64,000 nt of DNA from Siphonodentalium dalli (taxonomy: Eukaryota > Mollusca > Scaphopoda > Gadilida > Siphonodentaliidae), in the NCBI GenBank assembly GCA_032622095.1, contig CP136063.1, positions 180,959,956 to 181,023,955 on the forward strand, in the 5' to 3' direction. The translations under genes were made by a program, and so were the position numbers. Positions 1-12,200 of the stretch are shown here, in pieces. Below the pieces are notes generated by a model. The model did not search any database. It saw only the letters and a program-made list of their open reading frames with translations, and was not told the DNA's origin. Position 1 is the stretch's first letter. Each line of letters opens with the position of its first letter.

Positions 1-77
1 CATTTCATCAGAGATAAGGCACATCTAAAAAAACTGATACCAGAAATATATGCTGATTATTTAACTTTTTCTTGTAG

Positions 78-256
78 ATTCTTCTGTCGGCGAACAAGAT
101 ATTTGAGAGTTCTATCGATAAGCCTGCTATAATGGGTTGTGCTGTACTGTGTATCGGCGAGCTCTGTAGCTGTTTACAAACTGACGCAGTTGTTAACCTC
201 ACAAGCTTCATGAGCAAAATTGTCCAGCTGCTCAAAGATCATGATGTCTTGTTCAG
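78..256 (+). CDS. HEATR1: HEATR1 exon a (phase 0 in)
   Basis: The exon follows a TTTTTCTTGTAG acceptor at 66-77 and ends at the donor AG|GTTTGA. It reads ILLSANKIFE... then MGCAVLCIGELCSCLQ, a HEAT-type helix pair. The open frame runs on past the donor into a repeat that starts about 26 bp downstream, so intron reading there is spurious. Confidence 0.9.
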
Positions 257-3200
257 GTTTGAGGAATATTCGTTTTTATTCGCCCGTTTTAAAAAGGGAC
301 ATATTAGGTTTTTGATACATCTGTCCATCCATCTGTCCTTCCTTTCATTTCTGGATGATAACTTTAGACCTGATGTTGATAACTGCAGCTAGTGTTGGCT
401 GATCACGACCAAACTTGATATGTGGCTGAATTGGATCAAAATACAGGCTGCTTGAACGGGGGATTTTCCAATGATTCTCACCTCTCATGGGCCCTTTTTC
501 ACTTAGATTTTCAATTTTATTGCTTTTCGGCTGAAACTCCCAAGTTTTTTTAGTTTTTTGAAATGCAATTTGAAATAAGCCAATGGGTGTATTATGCCAC
601 CATGGCAAGGCTCTTGTTTACACTAATGTTATGTTTATTCTGGATACCATCTAATTCAACAATGGGAATTCAACTATCCAATGGACAACACCTAGGTGGA
701 ATGTGAAACTGAGGTAAACATTATTCTGCTTGGGGATTAATAAGTAGACAGGAGAAGAGAGTTCATTGGTTTCTGCTGATGTGGTCACTGTTCATCTTAT
801 TTGTGGCTATACTTGTGATTTCCCTGAAAAACTAGCTGCTAATGTGATTGGTGCCCCGTTATGATGACTCTTTTTAGTTTTACCTTTGATAGTAACCAAC
901 AACTTGCAATCTTCCCATATTATTTTATCTCTCGAAATTTCTTTGAACTACTGCCTTTAAAATACCTGGGTCTTTCATTTCTTCAAATATTTTTGGCGGT
1001 AATATTATATCCAGACTTGATTCTATTATGGATCATTATGAATTGATCTTGTAAAGAAATTGTGGTTACTTTATAAAAGATTTGTAGATTTTTTTGTTTT
1101 GGTAAATATTGTGAATGCTAAGTTTAGAAGTCAGAATCAAACTTCATGGAGCTTATTTTGACACCATTAACCCTTTCTATACTAAATTCTCCCATTCAGT
1201 TATAAAAGTATACATTGGAACAGTCTGTTATTCATTTGGAGGGTGTTCAGGTAATAGAAGCAGACAAAAATACAGATAATACAATCTTGAGCAGAATGAT
1301 CCATATTCATTGGAGGGAAGTGTTAAGATAATAAGTTCAACAAACATAAAATTGAACTTATTAGGCCAAAAAAAAAAGTGTTTTGATTCTCAGGCAATTT
1401 TTTTTGGAGAATCGATGAGGGAGCGAGGGTTTTATTTTTATTTTTTATTTTTGTTATGGGGGATAACGCCCATAGTTAGCATGGGTTATTATACTTTCCC
1501 AGGTTAAGAAAATGTAAGGAGAACATTGTTTTGATATAAACTAATGTATTCCACTATAAAGAATTACCATAATAAGATCGTTCTCAACATTGTAGATGGA
1601 CCAGTTTTATCACCTGTTGTCACATTTAATGGGAAGAGAATATTTGCGTTTCTAATATTGTTTCGTAACAAGCATGTTTAACAACAGCAAACAGAGCTAA
1701 ATATCCGGTTCAATTACTCAAATAAAAATACGAAAATTGATTACAATCGAAACGAAAAGATATATATAGTGATCTTCATAGAAAGTCTAGAATGACTTAT
1801 TCTGTCATATCTGAATAAGTATTATGTACCTCAATACATGCCAGCCATAAAAACTTCTTCAAATATTAAACCAGCATACACATCGCAAATACGCACCATA
1901 TTTCTTTCCGGTTTGCGTTCTGAAATTGTAAATCTCAGAATTGTTTACCTTTTCGAATTGATAAAATACCGAAATATTTGAACACATTTGACTTAATAAA
2001 CTTGGGGTTTGGGCAGCTTGTGGTGACAATATACCTGGCAGTTATCGTTGCCTAGTGTCAGTTTTTTGAATACCAACACATACACCATTGTATGTCTATC
2101 ATATTCGATGTTTGAAACATAACTAATTTCTGTTTTCTAGTTTCCTATTTTCGTGTTATCATTTGACAGCTTGGTCAAATTGAAAATAATAATAAAATGG
2201 TTCAACGCGGGCCTTTTTTCCAGACGCAGCTATGCCCGAGAATCAAATTATTTTTTTTTGGCCTTATCTGAACATTTCCTAAGGGAACTACTCATCAATG
2301 AGTATTTAGTATAGAAAGGGTTAAACAATCTGGACCATTGGAGGACTTTTTTTCTAGATTATGTCATTTCTGAGATGTTAGAATCTCTGACTTGAATGAT
2401 TGTTGTTTTTTACAGTAACGAGCTGCTGCTAATCAGTGTAATAACAGCTACACATAAGATCCTCGAAAGCATGTCGAGATTTCTCAGTCCTTATCTCTGT
2501 GATCTGCTTACCCAGGTACGTAGATAAATAAACTTAGTATTTCTCATCTTACTAGCCAATTGTATTCATTCTATGCAGCATCTTGTGCAGCCAATGTACC
2601 TAGCTGGTATGGACAACGGAGAAATGTAATAGTAGAAAACCAGTTTGGGTCTTGCTTATTCTTCTTGATATCCTTATATAACTACATAGAATATTTCCTA
2701 CCGAACTGATCAATATGGCACTGAAATCTCTTCTTCTTCTTTTTTTTTCTTCTTTTTTTTTTATAAATAATTTCCTAAAGGAGGAAAAAAAGAACCCATC
2801 TAAATATTAGTCACAATTTACTTCACTTAATGCTTTCTATACTAAGCAGATTCTCCCACTCAGTTTTACAGAGTGCATCAGAATGGTCTATTATTCAACT
2901 GGAGGGGTTTTCAGAAGGAAAAAAGGCAGACAAGAGATCATAAAAGTAGAGAAGGAGTCCTATTTATTGCATGGAAATGTTCAGATAATAAGTTCATGAA
3001 ACAATCTGTTGTCGTTTGTTGAAGTTATTATCAGAACATTTCCTATAGGATAAATACTCATCAATGATGCTTAATAAAGAAAGGCTTATGCTAAGCCTAT
3101 AAAAAGATTCATTGATAGTCCTAATTTAGTTGAGGGCAAACTCAGAACAGTCAATTTTGTTTAATTGCATAGTGTTGCTGCATGTTTTTTCTTTTGAAAT

Positions 3201-6200
3201 TAACTGGATATGAATATTGCTGGTATTGCTATCACCAGGTCAGGCACATCCTGAATTCCACTATTTTAGTGGTATATGACCATTACCGTTTTGGCTGTGC
3301 ACTGGTATGCGCCATCTTCTATTCCCGACACAAATAAAGGAAACATGAATATGTTATGGTCATAAACACTATAGTAGTGGAATACCACTATAATAGCGGA
3401 ATTCAGGATGTGCCTGACCTGATCACAGCATCAGTCTACAAATATGAGTCTACCGTACTGACCCGCGTTTAGGCCCAGGGGGCCTTTGTTTTATTTGAGC
3501 TCAAAAATCCAAGTGGGCTTAAACTCGGATATGGCCCTTTGCAAACCAAAAATCCTAAGAAATCGGGATAGTAAAACTGATGAAAGCCGATCTAACGCCG
3601 ATTATTTGGGAATTTTTTCAATTAAATGTGAATATTAAAATATTATAATAACACTTTAAGTCTTGTAGTTTTATTGGACAACATTCCCATGTTAAAATAA
3701 CACTATTATGTAAGTAGTCTTGATTGACAGCCGTCTTGTTCCCAAAGTGTATTGCTTTGAGTCATGAATGCCCTGGTTATTATGTAAGCGGCAGTGTGGG
3801 TTATCTATAGTCTGACTATAGTTTATATCAATGTTCAGATTTAATCGGATTATGAAAACAATAAGCCCGGCGCTTTATTCGTGATCCATTGTCTACATAG
3901 AGGATGTTACAATGGCGACTAATTGCATGTTTAACAAAAGCCAGTGATTGTAATTATTTAACAGCACTGACAAGGCAGTTGTATTTCTACTAAAACGGCA
4001 TTCTGAACCTGTGACCTCTGGGGGCAAACGGTGACGGAATCTGACGAGGTTTGCCGAATGCTAAAACGTATACAAAAGCACGTGTTTGAATATTTTGGTT
4101 TCGAGTGAATAAAGTTGACGCAATTTGGAAGACATTTTTGTTAATTGACAAGTTCCCCCTTCTGCTCCATTATGATACCCACTGTGTGTTTACATAACCA
4201 AGAGGCCAGTTCTTTGTGTTTGGCCACATGTAGGAACACACAGATCTACGTTGTCACTGAACACGAAAAATATGTTTTTACAGTACCGGTACTGTAGTTG
4301 GAACAGGTGGGCTTTGATTAAACTTAAAAGTATTGCACGCGCATATATATAGCCGCACATGGCTTTTAAAGCTATACGCTGTTAGCAAGTGGGTTCTATT
4401 GTATTTTATGTCTGTTAAACGTTTGGTTTCCCCAGGGAAGTATAATTGAATAAAGAAATGTGAATTTAAGATTCACTTTATTTTATTTCATTTAATATTA
4501 TCACTTACCTACGAATTATAACTTTCCATTTTTCGTGGCATTCTCGCTGTCACCGATCGTTTGTGAATATACTTCTTGGAATTATTTATTTGGGGAGTAT
4601 CATTAGCAAATACTTACTTAACACTGCTGAAATTGAACAAAATTTGGGGTGTGCTTAAACACGAATATACCCCTGTGCATGGAATTTGGCCAAAATATAT
4701 GGGTGGGCTTAAACACGGTCATGGGCTTTGAACCGGGTCAGTACGGTACTTGTTTATTTCATTCATTTAATTTGTGGTTGTGGTAGTTTTGTTTGTTTCA
4801 AATAATTATGGATATAAACAGCTTAATATATTTAAATTTGTCTCAATTATATGTCTGATTTTTTTGTTTTGTTAGGAACTTAGGGTATGCCAGCTCCCAT
4901 GATGCAACCTCTTTTGTAAACCTAATTTGTTGGATATAATTGTTACATGTTATTGGTGTCTTTGGGAGATAAAGGTGTTGCTTTCCATTTCAGATTTGCT
5001 CCCTGTCAAGTCAAGTTGAGGAAAGTGATGCTATCAAAAAGCCTGCTGTCTCAAACAGATTGAAAGCGGCCAGGTACGGGATATTTATACCTCAATTGCT
5101 TGCTTAACCTAACCCTTTCACTACTAAATGGATTTTTCCATTAAATTATAAAAGTATGTATTGGAGTGGTATATTATTCATTTGGAGGGATGTTCAGGTA
5201 GCAGAACACGATTTCACGGGTTCTAGGGGGTCTGAAAAATAAGTATCTGGGGGGGCATAACAGCCAGTGTAGCCTGTGTTGAATGTGTCATTACTGGTAT
5301 GAATGTTTAATTATTTTACAAAACTGGGAAAGTTCTCAAAAAAGTGGAAAATTTGGATACGCAACAGGATTTTCGTATTCAGTGAAGGCCAACTGTGTTA
5401 TTGGTTACAGGAAAATAGCCCGATTTCTCTCCCCTTAATTCTGTGATCTGCGCTTGCAAGACATTTTTTTCAAATTGATACGACAACTTTTTTTCTATTT
5501 CAAATATTTCTGAGCTCTAACATAGCTCTATCACGTGGAAGAAGCTTATTTGCTGACATTCGCTCTGTCACGGTCTGTTTTTGGGTTGAAAATGGTCAAT
5601 TTGAATCAAATAATGGGTAAAATTGAGCGTTTTGTTTTTGCAAACCAAGGGGCATAACTCAATGACAAATTTTACAATGACACTAAAGTACAGACATATG
5701 CTTACACCTAAAATTTCTATCGAAACTAAAACATGCTTGATGGGACCTATGCCAAAGATAATCGCTCAGCATTGATTTGAAGTACAGTACACCCTCCAAG
5801 GTTGGCCAAAATTGCCAGTTAATAAAAGCCGACGACAGACAGACGAAAAGCTAATACAAGAGCAGGATTCATATTCTTTGGTGGGAAATGTTTAGATAAT
5901 AAGTTAATAAGACCTATGGTCATTTGTTGAACTTATTAACTGAACATTTCCTGAGGGAACTATTTATCAGTGAGTATTTAGTATCAAAAGGGTTAATCTA
6001 TTGGAAATCCATAAGAGTAACATATGTCCAAGAAATCATTACGTGTAGATTGAAATATTTCTTGAGTTTAATCGAATGGATTGCATCATTATTGTGTTAA
6101 GGGTTAACCTTTTCTTTACTAAATACTCATTGAAGAGTAGTTAGGGTCCTGTGAACAATTTGTTTCTGTTTGAACCAATTTTCGAACTAATTACACATTA

Positions 6201-9200
6201 ATGTTCGCAAATCAAATTGAATATTGAATCAAACATAATCAAAGACCGGACAAAGCAAGAAAGTATATAACAAAGAGTAGTGGGAATGTTCAGTTTTATT
6301 TGCGGAAATTGTGACTGCTTGCCATATTGCATTCATAGGTCATAACTTCCCGATGAGACCACGATAAATCAATGCTATCTTCAGCCGTATAGGTGGATCA
6401 CATGGTTGTGAAAAGAGAATTGAGTTACTGCTTGTCCGACTGAATGAATTATACATTATTCCAGTTCGCCAAATCCTATTACTTTGGCTGGGTGGTTCGT
6501 GTCTGGAATTGTTCTAATGTATACTTTACAATTAAGATGTTCATTAGCATTTTTTCACATTTGTTGAGTTCACTTTGCCTGCAATCATTTTCTGAATCGG
6601 GCGAATTGTATTCAAAATATTTACTGAGAATGGTTGAACAGCATTTACACCTAGCAGTCACCTTTGATTATTCTAATGATTTTAAGCCTTGAAATAGTGT
6701 GTCTGACACAAAACATTGCTATGTTTAGCACATGGTTACTATATTACAGTAATAAATCGGAAATTTGAATCGGGGGGGGGGGGGGGGGGGGGGGTGGGGG
6801 AACTACTCATCAATGAGTATTTAAATAATTCATTCAAGACTATTTTGTAAAACACTCAACGCATTGCGCGCTCGTGTTTGTAGAACGTCCCTGCCTTTCA
6901 TGTATTATTTCACGTCACCAGTTCAATCATATGTCATTGTTTTGCAGGTCAGCGTTTGCCACAGTGATAGAGACCAGGGTATTACTACCTGCAATTATGT
7001 CAGCTTATGATGAACAAAAGGTCTGTCTTAGATTAGAATGTTAGGTCACACAATGGTTAGTGTCTTGAAATAATGTGTCTGTCATTTAGTGACGCTATCC
7101 TGCATGGTGGGCTAGCATCACCAAATTCCCCTTCTGGGAACCTTATTCTAATTAGGCCCCAACTGCTATGGGAGAGATAGAATCAGATTGAAGTTCCCCA
7201 CTTGAATTAATGGTCTGATTGGCCAATGACTTTACCTTCTCTTCTGAATAACAATATGGTGCATTACATCTTGAAATTTTAGAAAGTGAAATGGCCACTG
7301 GTACTGAAATTAACCCTGTGTTTGAAAGTTGAAGTTTGATGTTAAAAATGTCATAAAAATTAATGGCATATACTTTATTAAATTTTGTCCAATCTACATA
7401 CATCCATTCAATTACTTTTTGTATGATACTTTAATTTCAATTATAGAATTTAAATAAATTTTTATGCCCCCGGAAAAACAAATTTGGGAATATATAATGT
7501 TTGTCTTTTCTGTCCGTCCGCCTGTCTGTCTGTAAGAATTTTCATGTCCACTCCATAAAATCGTGATGCTTTATTGGATTCTGTTGAAACTTGGCGTAGT
7601 TGTTTCTAATGAGGAGATTATGTGTTGAACACAAATTGTTGAATATTTCCGCTAAAGGAAGCCGTTCACACTGAACTATATGGATAGATGTCCTGCGTTT
7701 GTAAAACCATAGTAGAAAAGGGGTTAACTTTTTTGTGGTCGTCTACGGTACCTCACGGTCTTTAGTGGCTTGCTCGCATTAGTCACGGATGCGCAGTCCC
7801 CATATAACCGACTTAATGCGCCAGTTTATTTTCTGCTACCACAGAGAGAAGTCATAAGGGAGTATTGTTCCGAATTTGTCGTTTAACAACTAGACAACAA
7901 ATTCAATTTATCGATACAATAATTACTGGTCGCCTACGCGTTAGTTTTTAGAATTATTGTTTCGAATTCACGGACCGTTTCGCTTCAAACATACAATTGT
8001 TCCGTGTTTTCGAATAGGCGGCGGAATTAAAACTTTTCGAATCTGAAAATCGACATTTCGCCATAATCAGCCGCCATTTCAAGGCCTTACGTATGTAATT
8101 ATTATAGAACCTATAAGGTATGATATATTTTGTCAGATATAAAAAATGCCACGTGTTTTTTACCGGAAGTCTCCTAATTTCGTGGGAATTTATTTACGCG
8201 TGGACATTTATTTAGCAATAATTACCATCGCTACTGACGCTATTTATCATAATGTTATGAACTACATTCTTTCTCATAATATTTTGTTGTTTTATGGCTC
8301 AATACAACTGTCCAGATGTGTTGGTCACATCTGAACTTAAAAGTTGATTACAATTTACATCTGGGTTTATCAATTCAATGTAAAAACAGTAGTGTCATTA
8401 TTACTTTAATATATTGACAGAGATTGATATTGGACAAGTGTTATAATTATGTTCATGGTTTGATTCTCGTAACGGAGCATCACCTTCAATGTAACAATCT
8501 CAGCCATGTGCTAGCGGACCGGTGATTGCACCCTGGTCAGGGTATTCTGACAGAAATCTTAAAAGTTGATTACAATTTACATCTGGGTTTATCAATTCAA
8601 TGTAAAACAGTAGTGTCATTATTACTTTCATAAATTGACAGAGATTGATATTGGACAAGTGTTATAAGTATGTTCATGGTTTGATTCTCGTAACGGAGCA
8701 TCACCTTCAATGTAACAATCTCAGCCATGTGCTAGCGGACCGGGGATTGCACCCTGGTCATGGTATTCTGACAGAAATCAGAACTCGGTCCGATACCAAG
8801 TTTGTCAGGCTAACAAGTCCCATTTGAGATTACTGAATAAAATCCGAATGCAAATGCCGATTTTCCCCATTACAACACTTGTTCAGGTATGTTGTCGTGG
8901 GTGCACTACGCTGCACATGTACACACCTAGGTGTGTGCATGTTAGAGAACACTACTGGAGTCGCTAGATCTCATCTAAACAACATGCTTTCACAAAATAC
9001 TTTGTGTTTTCTGTTTTAATACTGTCACACATGTCTCCTATGATTTAGATGTGTTGGTCGACGCTTGAATTTATCAGACTACAGTTTATCAATATCAGAA
9101 AAATAATGACTGTTGTCGTACTATATTTCCTACAGAGACACGTTACACACTGAACTATATGGTTTACCCTCGCTTGCGTGTTTGTCCAGACGTATAAGGA

Positions 9201-12200
9201 ACCTCTTTCCGTTAATAATGATCAAAAACGGTACGGAATATCTTGAGTACGAATTTTGAAATTAAATATTTTAACCGGAAGTGACCTTCTGTCAGTCTCG
9301 TGTCACGTGTACCTTGCCTACAAATTGGATTGTGCAGGTAAGATAGATCTTTTTCTCGTTATACGTGGTCCTAGTCGGACGTATTAAGGGAAGTCCTCAA
9401 AAAACATAACTTTTTTTCAACAAAAATAAATTGTTATCATGTCTTGTTTAGTCTGCAACGCGGCAAAAGCGGAATTCGATGATCACATTCTGTGTGTTCG
9501 GTGCGCAGGTTGCGCACCGGAGAACCGTTGCATAGTTTGCAAAAGCTGGGTACGTTCACGATTTTTCTTCGTGGACGGTCTTGCTTCTTCAAAATTAATT
9601 GGTCAGGATCAGTTCTCGGGTAGGAACAGCTCACGCTCCCCAGATTACGCCTCGGCGGTTAAATCAATTATTGGGGGAGTGACCGGTGGAGATGCAGGGG
9701 TACTTGGGACCCCCAGGACATTTTGCCCCCCACCGGCACAAGCGGTTCTGTGTGCTGAAGTTGCCAAATCGCGTGCGAACGTAACGACACCGGCGGAAAA
9801 GCCTACGGCAACTTCGGCGCAGGGCAGTGGCACTACCCATCGAGGTAGCGAGTCCGGTCCCCTTGGTCACGATCTATATAAAGACACGGACTTGCCTACC
9901 TCTCAGCCGTCTTGGGGTTATGGTTCAATGGCCTCTACCCAACAACCTGCTTGGACAGGTCATTCAGCTTGGTCGGGACCACCTGCATGGGGGGGGTCTC
10001 ACCCCGGTCCGATGGCTCCACCCCCTTTCGGTTATCCAACCCCGTTTTGGCCATGGGGTTCTCAATGTCCACCCTGGACTCTGAATTGGAACTCAGGTTC
10101 TCAGCCTTCCACTCAGGTAGTTGGCAGTAATTTAAATCCCCATGCCGAGGAGTTTACCCCTCGATCGAGCCATCGCCAGGGTGGGCCTCACTCCACTGTT
10201 TTGTCGTCCATTTCGGACTCTGCAGGTCGTTCCTACGCTAGGGCAGAGAGCGACACGATATCCTTACACCCCAAGGCGTCTGAGGCTTTTGATGACGACG
10301 CGTCTGCGCAAGATACGTCAGACTGTGGGTCCTTCCAGTCTTCGCAGTCTGGCATCGGTACGGTAGAGGCTTTAGATCGTGATTTCCAATCTACTGTAGA
10401 TTTGATCTCCAAGCTTCTCCTTCCGAACTATGTCCTACTCCACAACATGTTAAAAAACCTCGTATCACCTCCAGTGTTGACGGCATGCTAGGCGAGCCCT
10501 CTGTTTCTGAGAGAAAGTCGGTACCACAATCTCCGTTAGTAGCTTCCACGTTCAACCATTATAATGACCTGCTCAGTGAAGCAAATACTCATTGGGGTGA
10601 TAAACTGCCAATTAACGGAAATCGCACTTCTACAGGGTTTGACAGGCAGTGGTATAATTCGGAAGGAGCTCCCATTCCATTAGAAAAACTACCATAGTTA
10701 GATAAGGATGCCGCCTCTATCGGCGCTTCCCTTCCAAGAGATGTTTCTTTTACTATAAAACAATATCAGAATCTTCAAATGGCAAATAAGGATGTCATCA
10801 AGGCTCTTTCATTAGCTGATCTCTCCTCGTCTGCAATTTATATGGGAGCTCACCCGGATCGGGTTGGAGATATAAAGGATCTCTCGAAAGTTCTCTCTAG
10901 ATGCATATCTCATGCCATGTCTAGCACTGTACTTATACATCACAACCTGGAGGTGATACTGCGGTCAGCGTCGCTACAGCATAGCCAGGTTCTAAGACCA
11001 CATCATAAAGATATGCTTGTAAAGGAACCTGTGGGTATCAAGAGTTTGTTCAATAACAAATTAGCAGATCTACGCGAAACACTCGCTACTGAGGCACAGT
11101 ATGGCGCCCCAAAACGCTCCAATGATTCCATGGCTAAAGCCACGCATAAGCGCAGACAGAGTGTCGTGCATTCAGGAGAGCGCAAGAGAGTAAGACTCTC
11201 AGGTCCGCCAGTGTCAGCTAACCCAGCGTTGTCATATAACCAAAAAAAAACAGCGCCAGTATGAGCTTCAAGCTAATGCTCATCAAATGGTTGACAATGC
11301 TCGACAAGCTTCAGGATATTCTGCCTCCCAATACACTCCTACCTACACTCCTACCGAGAGGTCAGGTAAAGGTTTCTTCACTGCCCGAGCTAGAGGATCG
11401 AGGTCTAGAACCCGTTCCTCTCAGCGTCGTTTTTGACGCCCTACATCCGCAGCCTGTAGTAAGTCCGGTGGTCGGGGGCGAATTTCACTTCATGCCGAGG
11501 CATGGCAGCCATTGTTTCACAAGAACCCATGGCTGGAAAACATAGTCTCCAGGGGTCTCTTTCTGGTTTTCGAGTCCCCCCCTCCACTAACTACTTATCC
11601 AACACCGACCACAGTGCCACGCGACAAAATCAAGGCACATTTGTTGGATCAAGTCATTTCAGAACTAGTCACAAAACAGGCTGTGGAAGAAGTTTACAAC
11701 CAGAACAGTCCCGGGTTTTATTCAAGGCTGTTCCTGGTCAAGAAACAAAACGGAAAATTCCGTCCAGTGATAGATCTGTCTGCTTTGAACCGGTTTCTCA
11801 ATCCTCCCCACTTTTCTATGGATACGGCAAAGACAGTCAGAGCGGCGACCCTACCTCACTCTTATGGAGTGAGTGTCGACTTACAGGACGCTTACAGTCA
11901 TCTGTTGATTCAACAGGCTTCTCGACGGTACCTCCGCTTCTCTTATCGGACAAAGATATACCAATATCGAACAGTTCCGTTCGGACTAAATCTCAGCCCT
12001 TGGGCATTTTGTCGCACAATGGAGTCTGTCCTCGCTTTTTTCAGGAAAACAGCGTCTTCTGTCGTCATGGGGTATCTGGATGATCTATATCTAAACCACA
12101 ACAACCCATCAATTTTAGAAAACGACCTGCAATCCCTAGTTCACCTTCTGGGTGCCCTGGGATTTCTTGTCAACTGGGAGAAGTCCAGTCTGCTCCCTTC

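Noticed and set aside
9437-9870. Minus-strand frames over DIRS gag
   Set aside because: Shadows of the GC-richer gag coding strand; no motif and no support.
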